NCBI GenBank assembly: GCA_040007395.1
Contig: JBDTVG010000216.1
Location: 26,997 to 90,996, forward strand
Length of the DNA: 64,000 bases
Reading direction: 5' to 3'
DNA from: DATGFK01 sp040007395
GTDB lineage: Bacteria; Chloroflexota; Anaerolineae; Aggregatilineales; UBA2796
Shown: positions 1 to 8,142 of the stretch, in pieces
How positions within the stretch are numbered: position 1 is the first letter of the stretch
How the letters are laid out: every line of letters begins with the position of its first letter
The notes under the pieces: model-generated
What the model was told of the DNA's origin: nothing
The model's input: the letters and a program-made list of their open reading frames with translations, nothing else
Databases searched by the model: none
Program-made: the position numbers and the translations under genes

Positions 1-1
1 G

Positions 2-2452
2 GGTACGGGCAAGACCGCGATGGGTGGGTCAGTTGCCGTCGCGGTTGGAGCGGGGATCGTCCAGTCACTGAAAGACGAAGTGCCGGACGATAATGTGATC
101 CTCATCGTTGCACCGCCGCACCTAATCGAGAAATGGGAGCGTGAACTGTGCAGCCTGAGTACGCAGGTCTATGTGGACCGCATCGAGAGCAAGGGCGACC
201 AGAAAGCGTTCGAGTCGCTCAAGCAGTTCATGGATCGCGCCGGACGGATGGGGGGCAATATCGCCAAGGTTGGCCTCATCAAGCGCGACACGACCAAACT
301 GGGGGCTTCACGGGAACCAGCGGTGTTCTGGAAGTGGCAGTACAAAGCGCTGTGGAAATATGGCACGCCAACCCCCGATGGCTTCGAACGGCATGATCGT
401 ATCCACAAAGAGCGAGTCCCATTGTGTCCGCATTGCGGATCGATCATCACGCAGGAAGCCAAAGCAGGATCGAAATTTGCCACCGATGCCTGGTTGCGGG
501 CAGGCAAGCGTACCTGCTTGAACTGTTTCGATCCACTCTGGCAGGAAGCCCGCAGTGAGGGCAGCAAGCCTAAGCCCGGTCAGAAGTACGCGAGCAGCAA
601 TCCCCGCTATCGGCTCGATGAATACCTGAAGAAGATGTATGCGGATCGGGTGTACTTGTTGATCTGGGATGAGTGTCACGAAGCACAGCATGGCGATACT
701 GGGAACGGCGAGGCATTCGTCCGTATGGCAGGCATCGCGAAGAAGGTGCTGGCGATGACGGGCACGCCGTTCAATGGTCGGGCCTCGTCACTGTTCAACC
801 TTGAGTATGCGCTGAATCCTCGCGTGCGCGAACGTTATGCGTGGGGCGGATCGGAACGGCTGGCACGCAAGGTATCGGGCAACCTGAAGCGTGAAGTTAG
901 CAGTGGCGACAGTCGGCAGCGCGGGCGGGCTGAATCGCGGTGGGTAGCTGAGATGGGCGTGCGGGAGAAAGTATTGGAAGAACGTCCGACCTTTGACCGC
1001 GATACCGGGGCTTATACGGGTACCAATACCTATGAGCGTCCTTATGAAGAAGCGCCTGGCATCTCGCCGTTGTTGGTGGCCGAACTGCTCGATCACGCGA
1101 TCTACTTCTCCCTTCAGGATTTAGGGAAGTGGCTCCCGTCCTACGAAGAAATTGCCCTGCCGGTGACGATGGATGGGGACACTGGCGGGCAATATCAGAG
1201 CACACGCGACTCGCTCAAGCAATACCTCATCAGCCGCCGTTGGGAAGGGGATGTGACTTTTCGCGGCGCTTACCTGCAATGGGCGATGAACTGGCCAGAT
1301 GCGACTTTCCGTCCCTGCGAAGTGATCCACAACATCAAGCACCCCATCACCGGCGAGAAACATCCACACACCGTGGCGAAATTGGCATCCTATGGGGAAG
1401 AGCGCCTCTATCCCAAAGAACAGCAACTGATCGATCTGCTCAACGAGGAGCTATCCAACCGTCGCCCCGTCGTGATCTTCGTTCGTCAGACCGATACCAA
1501 AGATATACAGCCGCGTCTGGCTGATCTGATCCGGCGGCATGTACCACTAGCCAAGCCCTACATCCTCAAGAACACCGTAGCCGCCGATCGCCGAGAGCGT
1601 GTGATCGATTCTGAAGTCGCCAAGGGCATGAATGTACTCATCGCCAACCCTGAACTGTGCAAAACGGGACTCGATCTCGTCTTTGCCGCCTCGATCATCT
1701 TCTACGAGATTGTGTTCAACCTTTCAACGATGATGCAGGCGGCGGGCCGTTCTCTGCGGCTCAATCAGACACAGGCGCACTGCAAAACGTACTACCTGTA
1801 TCACGCCGATACAATGGAAGAAACTGCCGTGTACCTGATGAGCCGAAAACAGCGTGCTGCGAAGTTACTTAATGGCGATATTGGACTAACTGGTTTGGAT
1901 GCGCTGACCGAAGGCGAGGCGGGTCTCGAAGAAGCCTTGCTCGCCGCCATCGGCAAGGAAGAATCCCTTATCAATCCAGGTGAACTATTCAAGGCCAGTA
2001 CTGGACAATCTGAAATTGATGCGGAGGACGCGGCCTACTGGAATATCGAGACGCCAATCAGCAGTGAACCCGAAGTGCTAACCACGACCATCCCTGCTGT
2101 ATCGATGCTCCCGATCTTGCTCGCCGACCCTCAGCCCCACATCGAAGCAGTGGCAAATGTTGTCGAACTGGCGTTGCCGGAAGCGACAATGCCAGATGAG
2201 GCCGAAGACCCCTTGTTGAAACTCATGGGAAAGCAGGAAAGCGCACCTGTTGCCAATGACCCTTTTGCCCGAACAGCAGCCTCGACGAAACCCAAGTTAG
2301 CCGCACGCGCAACGCCCAAGCGCCATCGCAAACCGGGCATCCTAGATGTGCCACTGGACAGGCAAGCAATCAGACCGACACCGCCAGTGCAACCACTCCC
2401 GTTGTTCACACCGCAACGCGTCGAACCTGCCGTGCAAATTCCGCTGTTCTAA
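2..2452 (+). CDS. Superfamily 2 helicase with internal zinc ribbon, 5' end outside the window
   Basis: The reading frame is open at the window edge and starts in the middle of a Walker A motif (GTGKT encoded at 2-16), so the true start is upstream. Other SF2 motifs follow: VAPPHLIEKWE (motif Ia), DECH at about 670-681 (Walker B), TGTP near 760 (motif III), and ANPELCKTGLDL then MMQAAGRSLRL near 1640-1760 (motifs V and VI). Two CxxC pairs (CPHC, CLNC) near 430-525 suggest a zinc ribbon inserted between the helicase motifs. The C-terminal 150 residues are proline-rich and low in complexity. It is SNF2/RapA-like in layout and probably unwinds or remodels element DNA. It is followed after 14 nt by the primase gene, as in an operon. 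Confidence 0.8.
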   Translation, partial: GTGKTAMGGSVAVAVGAGIVQSLKDEVPDDNVILIVAPPHLIEKWERELCSLSTQVYVDRIESKGDQKAFESLKQFMDRAGRMGGNIAKVGLIKRDTTKLGASREPAVFWKWQYKALWKYGTPTPDGFERHDRIHKERVPLCPHCGSIITQEAKAGSKFATDAWLRAGKRTCLNCFDPLWQEARSEGSKPKPGQKYASSNPRYRLDEYLKKMYADRVYLLIWDECHEAQHGDTGNGEAFVRMAGIAKKVLAMTGTPFNGRASSLFNLEYALNPRVRERYAWGGSERLARKVSGNLKREVSSGDSRQRGRAESRWVAEMGVREKVLEERPTFDRDTGAYTGTNTYERPYEEAPGISPLLVAELLDHAIYFSLQDLGKWLPSYEEIALPVTMDGDTGGQYQSTRDSLKQYLISRRWEGDVTFRGAYLQWAMNWPDATFRPCEVIHNIKHPITGEKHPHTVAKLASYGEERLYPKEQQLIDLLNEELSNRRPVVIFVRQTDTKDIQPRLADLIRRHVPLAKPYILKNTVAADRRERVIDSEVAKGMNVLIANPELCKTGLDLVFAASIIFYEIVFNLSTMMQAAGRSLRLNQTQAHCKTYYLYHADTMEETAVYLMSRKQRAAKLLNGDIGLTGLDALTEGEAGLEEALLAAIGKEESLINPGELFKASTGQSEIDAEDAAYWNIETPISSEPEVLTTTIPAVSMLPILLADPQPHIEAVANVVELALPEATMPDEAEDPLLKLMGKQESAPVANDPFARTAASTKPKLAARATPKRHRKPGILDVPLDRQAIRPTPPVQPLPLFTPQRVEPAVQIPLF

Positions 2453-2466
2453 CCTCGTTCGACTTC

Positions 2467-3336
2467 TTGCAGGCACTCTTTGCACGCTGCAAGCCTGATG
2501 CGTACCTCACGCTAACCGCGATTCATCCAACTGAAAACAAGCCCGTTCCTTCTCGCCACATTCAGTTGACTGATACGACCGCTTTGTATGACGCGCTGGA
2601 TCGTCTGCATACGGCCAACGCGATGGGGTGGGGTGCGTACTACGGTTTAGCAATGCGCCGACCCGGTCTCTCACGCTGGCAGCGCGGCGATATGAAAACG
2701 CTCATCGAAATCCCAGCCATCATCACAGACATCGACGAGACGTTGGATTCTGTAATGCCACGCATCCGAGCTTTTCCAGTATCCCCTTCGTGCGTCATAC
2801 GCAGCGGACATGGGGTGCATCTCATATGGTTACTGTCTGAGCCAACGTGCGATTTCCCCGCTGTGAATGCTATCCATCATGGCATTGCAAGAGCGTTGAA
2901 AGGCGACTATCTCACGGCAGCCACTGCGCTAAGATTGCCCGGATCTCTCAATACAAAAAACGGTGGAACCGCCCCTTGTGAAGTCTTTGAAAGCGACTGG
3001 TCGCGCCGTTATGACCTAACCGATTTTGCCATCTATCCCAAGCTACCAGAACTGCACAAAAATAGAAAGGAGGAAACGCGTTCGCGTTCTGGTAGCCGTG
3101 TAGCCTGCCCTGATCCACATACAATTCAGAAGGTAGCGGGCCTTCTGATTGGGCAGGGTTTCAAGTGGCGATCTACATGGTTAAATGGGCCATGCCCAAA
3201 TGCTTACCAGCACAAGCACGCAGACCACCGTCCATCATTCGGCTTCAATACGGCGACGGGTTACGGTTATTGCTTCGTGTGCGGCACGATGCAACCCGAA
3301 GTTGTAAGCCATATATTCTCGGTTACCGTTGACTGA
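2467..3336 (+). CDS. Archaeo-eukaryotic-type primase (RepB-like) with C-terminal CHC2-like zinc finger
   Basis: The 289-residue protein has the signature of a replication primase of the AEP/RepB type: an acidic TDIDE motif near residue 93 and SGHGVHLIW near residue 118. A small C-terminal domain has CPNAYQHKH and later CFVC, which resembles a CHC2-type zinc finger, although in bacterial DnaG that finger is N-terminal. The start is TTG at 2467, 14 nt after the helicase stop. The likely role is primer synthesis for element replication or complementary-strand synthesis after transfer. Assignment to the primase fold is firm; the exact family is not. Confidence 0.75.
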   Translation: MQALFARCKPDAYLTLTAIHPTENKPVPSRHIQLTDTTALYDALDRLHTANAMGWGAYYGLAMRRPGLSRWQRGDMKTLIEIPAIITDIDETLDSVMPRIRAFPVSPSCVIRSGHGVHLIWLLSEPTCDFPAVNAIHHGIARALKGDYLTAATALRLPGSLNTKNGGTAPCEVFESDWSRRYDLTDFAIYPKLPELHKNRKEETRSRSGSRVACPDPHTIQKVAGLLIGQGFKWRSTWLNGPCPNAYQHKHADHRPSFGFNTATGYGYCFVCGTMQPEVVSHIFSVTVD

Positions 3337-3346
3337 AAATATGATG

Positions 3347-3375
3347 CGGGGAAATCCATAGTTTCCCCGTTTTTT
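3347..3375 (+). terminator. Rho-independent terminator after the helicase-primase pair
   Basis: An 8-bp perfect stem (CGGGGAAA at 3347-3354, TTTCCCCG at 3362-3369) with a 7-nt loop is followed directly by six T. It lies 11 nt after the primase stop. Confidence 0.9.
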
Positions 3376-3392
3376 GCCGGTAAAATAGACAT

Positions 3393-4019
3393 ATGAAAAT
3401 AGGCTTGAGGGATGTGATGTTGTTTCAAGATGATGATCAAGAGCAGGAAGAAATAATCGATACGCTATGCGTCGGGTGTGACTTGCCCGCACAGACGAAT
3501 GACCTGGGCCTTTGCGGCGATTGCGCTGCCAAACTCGAACGGGATTTGATCCGCAGCCAAGACTGGGAGTACTCCGTTACCGCGTTTGGTGTCGAGCCGG
3601 AAAAACGCGAAGCACTGCGCCAGCGCGTCATCCAAAAATACGGCGCGAACTATGAGCTAATCTTGCCACCAGGCGCACCACTGAATACTCCTCGCAAAAA
3701 CAAACGCTCACATTCGAGGGCAACCCAACACAAGCGAGAAATTGCAGCCCAAGCACAACGAGAATACAACACCGATGATGTCCTTCAAGCCGCTCAGGAT
3801 TTTTTGCGCGATCAGACGGAAGAGTGGGTGAATTGTAGTTTGCTTGCCCAATATCTGTACGAACGTTTTTATGATTTGAAGCCAAAGAGGTTGGGGGAGC
3901 CTGAAAAGAAATATAAAAGTTTGCTCAAGTTCGCTATAGATTACCCATCGAGATTCACCCTTCGCGAGGATGAAAATAATAGTGGCCTATACTGGATTTG
4001 TCTCAATTCGGTGCAATAA
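3393..4019 (+). CDS. Hypothetical protein with N-terminal CxxC zinc-ribbon motifs
   Basis: The 208-residue protein is not recognised. Two CxxC pairs (CVGC and CGDC, about residues 27-44) suggest a small zinc-binding domain, followed by a basic linker (residues 100-125). The C-terminal 85 residues are predicted mixed helix and strand (QYLYERFYDLKPKRL) and could be a winged-helix-like fold. It starts at the ATG 18 nt after the terminator of the previous pair. A DNA-binding accessory role in the element is possible but only inferred. Confidence 0.55.
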   Translation: MKIGLRDVMLFQDDDQEQEEIIDTLCVGCDLPAQTNDLGLCGDCAAKLERDLIRSQDWEYSVTAFGVEPEKREALRQRVIQKYGANYELILPPGAPLNTPRKNKRSHSRATQHKREIAAQAQREYNTDDVLQAAQDFLRDQTEEWVNCSLLAQYLYERFYDLKPKRLGEPEKKYKSLLKFAIDYPSRFTLREDENNSGLYWICLNSVQ

Positions 4020-4064
4020 ACAATTTGAGTTGAGACAGTAACTCAACCAAGAGTTGGCGAGTAC

Positions 4065-5003
4065 TTATTTCTTAAATATGTTCGTCGCGTCAATGAGTGC
4101 TGAGTCAGTTGCAGCGTGCCCTGCGTTGTCCACAATAACTAATTTTGATTGAGGCCAAGCGCGATGAAGTTCCCAGGCATTTCCAATAGGGGACTGAAAA
4201 TCAAAACGTCCGTTCACCAAAATGCCTGGAATCCCATAAAGCGCATTGATGTTATGGAGCAATATCCCATCGTCCAACCATAAATTGTGGCGCATGTAAT
4301 GGGTAACAATGCGTGCAAAAGCAAGGGCAAAACGCGGATTTTCAAAGCGCTTGGACAGCGTTTCAACCGGCGGCCAATCGATAGTCGCTGATTCCCACAA
4401 ACACCAATCGCTTGCCGCCTTTTGACGCACTGAAAGATTGATATCGTTCAATCGTCGATAATATGCCTCGACGATATCTCCATTGCGCTCACTCATTGGA
4501 AGGGCATTACATAAACGTTCCCACTGTGCAGGAAAGAAACGATCTGCCCCGCCACGAAATAACCAGTCAATTTCCGTATGACGCCCAGTTGTGATCCCGA
4601 ACAAAACCATTTCGATAACCCGGTCTGGATGCCTTTCTGCATAAGCGAGAGCCAGTGTACTGCCCCACGATCCGCCAAAGACAAGCCAGCGATCAATCGC
4701 CATATACTGTCTCAATTTCTCTACATCCGCCACCAGATTCTGAGTCATATTTTCGTCAAGACCGGTATCCATGTCGCTGGCATGGGGCAGACTCCGCCCA
4801 CAATTCCGCTGATCGAATAGAACGATATGATAGAAATCGGGATCAAATAGCCTGCGATGCCACATTGTACATCCCGATCCCGGTCCACCATGCAATACCA
4901 CAACGGGTTTGCCCTGAGGATTGCCGCAAATTTCCCAGTAAATCTGATTGCTTTCGTCTACATTTAGGAAGCCCCTTTCAGAAGGCTCTATCTCTGGAAA
5001 CAA
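4065..5003 (-). CDS. pip: Proline iminopeptidase (alpha/beta hydrolase)
   Basis: Removes N-terminal proline from peptides; cytoplasmic serine peptidase of family S33. The HGGPGSG oxyanion motif, DQRNCGRS and the nucleophile elbow GGSWGS are all present, and the C-terminal region contains VNGRFDFQSP and DNAGHAA with the expected Asp and His. The frame is open to an ATG at 5153, but that would overlap the divergent gene at 5088. A TTG at 5003 preceded by an AGGAGA site begins the typical FPEIEP N-terminus and gives 312 residues, the normal family length, so I chose it. It is on the opposite strand to its neighbours and looks like cargo. Confidence 0.88.
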   Translation of the reverse strand: MFPEIEPSERGFLNVDESNQIYWEICGNPQGKPVVVLHGGPGSGCTMWHRRLFDPDFYHIVLFDQRNCGRSLPHASDMDTGLDENMTQNLVADVEKLRQYMAIDRWLVFGGSWGSTLALAYAERHPDRVIEMVLFGITTGRHTEIDWLFRGGADRFFPAQWERLCNALPMSERNGDIVEAYYRRLNDINLSVRQKAASDWCLWESATIDWPPVETLSKRFENPRFALAFARIVTHYMRHNLWLDDGILLHNINALYGIPGILVNGRFDFQSPIGNAWELHRAWPQSKLVIVDNAGHAATDSALIDATNIFKK

Positions 5004-5087
5004 TTCGTTTATGCTCTCCTTTTTTGAAATTTGTCGAACCGGGCAACAATTGCCTAATCCTATATTTCGGAAATCGTGGAGGAACGA

Positions 5088-5855
5088 ATGACGCGCAATA
5101 TCCGTAACCAAAGCCAGCGAATTGCCATGTTGATTGACGGAGATAATGCCCAAGCATCACTAATCGAGAAAATGCTCGTGGAAACAACCAAATATGGAGT
5201 AGCAAGCGTCCGCCGAATATACGGCGATTGGACGGAAGCGACTATGAACCAATGGAAAAAAGTGCTGCACAGTCATGCCATTCAACCAATCCAGCAGTTC
5301 CGTTATACGGTTGGGAAGAACATCACCGACAGCGCACTGATTATCGACGCGATGGATTTGCTACATAGTCGTCGTGTTGACAGTTTTTGTATTGTATCGA
5401 GTGATAGTGATTATACCCGCCTAGCAACACGCATCCGTGAAGAAGGGATGTTTGTCATTGGAATGGGAAAGAAATCTACCCCCAATTCCTTTGTTGTTGC
5501 CTGCGATGTTTTTGTGCAGGTAGAAAACCTGACTGACAGCGAACCCGAAGTACCTCTATCGAAAACATCGATTAAATCAAACACAGTCAAAGTACCAATT
5601 GAGACATCGCCTGACAAACCAGAACCGTTGCCATTATTGTTCGAAGCCTTTCATGCTGCAATGCAGGAAAATGGATGGGCATCGCTTTCCACAATGGGGA
5701 ACGTTCTACGCCAAATTCGGCCTGATTTTGATACGCGGACTTATGGATTTAAACAACTTGGACAGTTATTTCGTGCATTGCCAGATTTCTTTGAATTCAG
5801 TGAGACAGGAGATCAAATTCGCCTGATCGATGAGCAATTGCATAATACCCGATAA
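5088..5855 (+). CDS. NYN-domain (PIN-like) ribonuclease with C-terminal OST-HTH/LOTUS domain
   Basis: A 255-residue protein. The N-terminal half is a NYN/LabA-type PIN-like nuclease domain: LIDGDNAQ near residue 15, DSALIIDAMDLLHS and IVSSDSDYTRLATRIRE supply the conserved acidic residues. After a Pro/Lys-rich linker the last 75 residues (LLFEAFHAAMQENGW to DQIRL) match an OST-HTH/LOTUS RNA-binding domain. The family is expected to bind and perhaps cut structured RNA. I chose the ATG at 5088 because GGAGGA sits five bases before it; a GTG at 5076 is also in frame. It lies just upstream of the hairpin array. Confidence 0.85.
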   Translation: MTRNIRNQSQRIAMLIDGDNAQASLIEKMLVETTKYGVASVRRIYGDWTEATMNQWKKVLHSHAIQPIQQFRYTVGKNITDSALIIDAMDLLHSRRVDSFCIVSSDSDYTRLATRIREEGMFVIGMGKKSTPNSFVVACDVFVQVENLTDSEPEVPLSKTSIKSNTVKVPIETSPDKPEPLPLLFEAFHAAMQENGWASLSTMGNVLRQIRPDFDTRTYGFKQLGQLFRALPDFFEFSETGDQIRLIDEQLHNTR

Positions 5856-5887
5856 CAAGGTCGTAGACTCATGATAATACCTACTCT

Positions 5888-6140
5888 GGCGGCAAAGCCG
5901 CCCCATGGATGCCCATCGAGGGCATCCATACGCTGTGAGCTATAGCTCACAGCGCTACTACCGCGCGCGTCCAACTTTGCCTTCTTGAACGTGACGCGCG
6001 CGGAGTAGCGAGCTAAAGGCTCGCCCCTGGCGCGGTGCGCTGCGGGGATACGGTGCGCGCCACCGCGCACCGTGCAGAGCGGCTGAACGCCGTGCTCTGC
6101 TGTGTGGTGGGCCAAGTGCCACACCACCGCGCAAAGCGCG
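5888..6140. repeat. Array of about nine tandem hairpins, oriT or replication-origin candidate
   Basis: Consecutive inverted repeats with little between them: 5888-5902 (6-bp stem, AAA loop); 5905-5929 (10 bp); 5931-5954 (perfect 24-nt palindrome, arm CGCTGTGAGCTA); 5953-6010 (18-bp stem with one bulged A and a 21-nt loop); 6008-6024 (6 bp); 6050-6073 (10 bp); 6074-6100 (7 bp plus inner 3 bp); about 6104-6128 (imperfect); 6128-6140 (5 bp). No protein-coding frame of quality overlaps it. It precedes the RHH and relaxase genes, the usual place for oriT. Confidence 0.7.
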
Positions 6141-6444
6141 TAAACCCTCTACCCCTCGTAGGCTCTACTCTGCCCAAGGTGGCCTGTCGTATAGGCGGCT
6201 GTTTCCGCGTTTACAGCGCACGGTGTTCACCTTTCATCCCTTTAGCCCTGTGCCAGCAACTTGCCGCACTGTGTCAGCACCGACCGCTTGCCCCACACTT
6301 TTGCAACTCGTCAAGTTCCAAAGCGTTCAACGACGGTTCACGAATGGGCTAGAAATTTGGCGATTTTCGGCTGGCTGCGCTGTACGACGCGGGCAATCCT
6401 CATTATGCTTGGTGAGTATCGGACAAGCAGCCAGAGGAGGTACC
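6141..6444. other. Non-coding leader between hairpin array and mobilisation operon
   Basis: About 300 bases with no convincing gene. Frames open here are not protein-like. It should hold the promoter of the RHH-relaxase operon; TATGCT at 6404-6409 could be a -10 box but no good -35 goes with it. Confidence 0.4.
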
Positions 6445-6882
6445 GTGGCTCGTGAAAGAGTCTTGACCGTCCAGCGCACGGTCTATCTATCGCCGGAGAT
6501 GTGGGATTATCTTACGCAGCTTGCTGCCAAGCGTGGGCGAGATTGCAACGAGAATACGCTCATTCGGGAAGCCTTGCGCGGCTTTATTGAGGGGCAATCA
6601 GAGATCATTGGCAGCCGTCGCCACTTTCAGAAATCGCTTCAGGAATCCCTGGATCAAGTGGAGCAACGACTCACGCACAGCAGTACCACGACGCAGTTTT
6701 ATCTGCACATCGTGATTCAACTGCTGGCGTTTAGCATGGCCCACGTCATCACAGCTATCACCCACAAGGAGATTACCGCGCAGCAGTTGCTTCACCATGC
6801 GGTCATCGAGGCCCGCCGTGAAGAAGCTGTGTTCAGCGCCCAGGTGCAGAGCGTACGCGATATGACTGCGCCGGAGCAGTAG
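6445..6882 (+). CDS. Ribbon-helix-helix protein, probable relaxosome accessory factor
   Basis: A 145-residue protein beginning at GTG 6445, four bases after a strong AGAGGAGG site; the frame is open further upstream but that part has no site and is not protein-like. The first 50 residues (LTVQRTVYLSPEMWDYLTQLAAKRG, then NTLIREALRGFIE) fit a strand-helix-helix RHH fold as in CopG/NikA. The rest is helical with one hydrophobic stretch (residues about 95-110). It sits 3 nt before the relaxase gene and next to the hairpin array, as NikA/MobC-type proteins do, so binding to oriT is the natural inference. Confidence 0.65.
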   Translation: MARERVLTVQRTVYLSPEMWDYLTQLAAKRGRDCNENTLIREALRGFIEGQSEIIGSRRHFQKSLQESLDQVEQRLTHSSTTTQFYLHIVIQLLAFSMAHVITAITHKEITAQQLLHHAVIEARREEAVFSAQVQSVRDMTAPEQ

Positions 6883-6885
6883 CGC

Positions 6886-7629
6886 ATGAGCAAGGCGATC
6901 ATCGTACCCGATCTGGCGTATACGTCGCGTGCCGGGCGTCGTGGCGGGCGTTCCAACGGCTACAAGGAACTGCTTGCCAAAACAAAATACCTGCAATATC
7001 GAAATGACGCGGACGGGCACATTCCACAGCAGGCGGGCATGGAACGTTGGGTGGACTGCGGCATGGGACACAACTACCGCGAGATCGCGCAGTCGGCAGA
7101 TCGCCTGGGATCGGACAAAGTACTGGCGTGGACGTGGGTCGTATCGCCAGCCCCCGACCTGATGGCGCTCGTGCCCGAAACCGAGCGGGAAGGACTGCTC
7201 AAGGGGATCACCGAGGAGATCGTCGAAGCCTACTACGAAGCACGCGGCATGGATACGCCCGAGTTTTCCTACGTGCTCCACGACAGACTGACCAAGCCCG
7301 ACGCGACAACCGGCGAGCGCTGGCACCAATTCCATACCCATGTCATCTTGCCTGGTACGGTTCCACAACTGGACGGCCCGCGTGTGCCGTTCTACAACCG
7401 CTCGTCCCATGGGCATGTAAAGCTGCTCAAAAATATTTCAGATGAGAAGTTCGCCCACGCTTTGGATAGCGCCATCGGCCCACACTGGCGAGACCTGCGT
7501 CCAGAAGAACCGAAAGTTGCGCCAGCACTGGATATGGTCATGGAGGAAACACCGCCCCCAGCTCCTGCCGAAGGCTTATCCGAACTAGACCGTTGGTTTC
7601 CCCGGAGACCAGAATTGGAGATGCTTTAA
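6886..7629 (+). CDS. Divergent relaxase-like protein (candidate nicking enzyme)
   Basis: A 247-residue protein starting 3 nt after the RHH gene. It contains a histidine-rich region, VLHDR at about 130 followed by WHQFHTHVILPGT at about 146-158, which resembles the HxH metal-binding motif III of HUH relaxases. An early KTKYLQYR segment holds the tyrosine that could be catalytic. The protein is short compared with most relaxases and ends in a Pro-rich tail with no helicase or primase domain. Position in the operon (RHH before, VirD4 after) supports the role more strongly than sequence alone. It may represent an undescribed MOB family. Confidence 0.6.
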   Translation: MSKAIIVPDLAYTSRAGRRGGRSNGYKELLAKTKYLQYRNDADGHIPQQAGMERWVDCGMGHNYREIAQSADRLGSDKVLAWTWVVSPAPDLMALVPETEREGLLKGITEEIVEAYYEARGMDTPEFSYVLHDRLTKPDATTGERWHQFHTHVILPGTVPQLDGPRVPFYNRSSHGHVKLLKNISDEKFAHALDSAIGPHWRDLRPEEPKVAPALDMVMEETPPPAPAEGLSELDRWFPRRPELEML

Positions 7630-7631
7630 AG

Positions 7632-7856
7632 ATGTTGAGTCGTCGTTTTCGGGCGCTCATGCCCATGCTGATGGGTGCTGCATTCCTGTCGGTACCCATC
7701 GATGTTTTGATCCTGTTTTATCGGCTGCTCGGCTTGTCCCGCCCGACCGCCGTGTACGCAGGTCTGCTGACCTTTGTTGTGCTGAGTGGCACACTCGCGC
7801 CACGTTATTTCAGTCCGCGCCACGCCAAGCGTTCTGAAGGAGATAAGCATGTCTAA
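7632..7856 (+). CDS. Small membrane protein, two predicted TM helices
   Basis: 74 residues from the ATG at 7632. Two hydrophobic stretches (about residues 9-30 and 37-56) are separated by a short basic turn. It lies between the relaxase gene and a second RHH gene and overlaps the latter by 8 nt, so it is translated as part of the mobilisation operon. A partner of the coupling protein is possible; no family is recognised. Confidence 0.6.
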   Translation: MLSRRFRALMPMLMGAAFLSVPIDVLILFYRLLGLSRPTAVYAGLLTFVVLSGTLAPRYFSPRHAKRSEGDKHV

Positions 7857-8142
7857 AAAGCAACTACTCCCACCATCGGGCGGGTCTCGCAAGCGTGAAG
7901 TATCGGTCAATTTACGGTTTAGTGTTGACGACCATAGGCGGCTTAAGCATGTGGCAGATTTCAGTGGCACCACCGTGGCCAGTTTGCTGCACTACGTGAC
8001 TATCCACACGACCCTACCACTGATGGAACAGGAAGTGCGGCAGGCGCACGCTGCCCAGCAGCGTTCCCCGGAGGAGTACCAGATCACCGACCTGCCCGAT
8101 GACGACACGGCGTTAGATCCGTCAGAGGAGGAGTCAACATGA
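7849..8142 (+). CDS. Second small ribbon-helix-helix-like protein
   Basis: 97 residues from the ATG at 7849, with GAAGGAG just before it. After a basic head, the segment VSVNLRFSVDDHRRLKHVADFSGTT and the following helix fit an RHH fold. The tail is strongly acidic (DLPDDDTALDPSEEE). It overlaps the previous gene by 8 nt and the coupling-protein gene by 4 nt (ATGA). In conjugation systems such small acidic-tailed DNA-binding proteins can bridge relaxosome and coupling protein, which is an inference here. Confidence 0.6.
   Translation: MSKKQLLPPSGGSRKREVSVNLRFSVDDHRRLKHVADFSGTTVASLLHYVTIHTTLPLMEQEVRQAHAAQQRSPEEYQITDLPDDDTALDPSEEEST

Noticed and set aside
5004..5153. N-terminal extension of the proline iminopeptidase to 362 residues
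   Set aside because: It would overlap the divergent NYN gene and adds sequence absent from the family; the TTG at 5003 with AGGAGA gives the usual length.
5888..6140. CRISPR array
   Set aside because: The hairpins differ in sequence and length and are not direct repeats with spacers; no cas genes are near.
6598..7416. 272-codon frame on the minus strand
   Set aside because: It is the antisense of the RHH and relaxase genes, which have start sites, overlaps and protein-like composition; this one has none.
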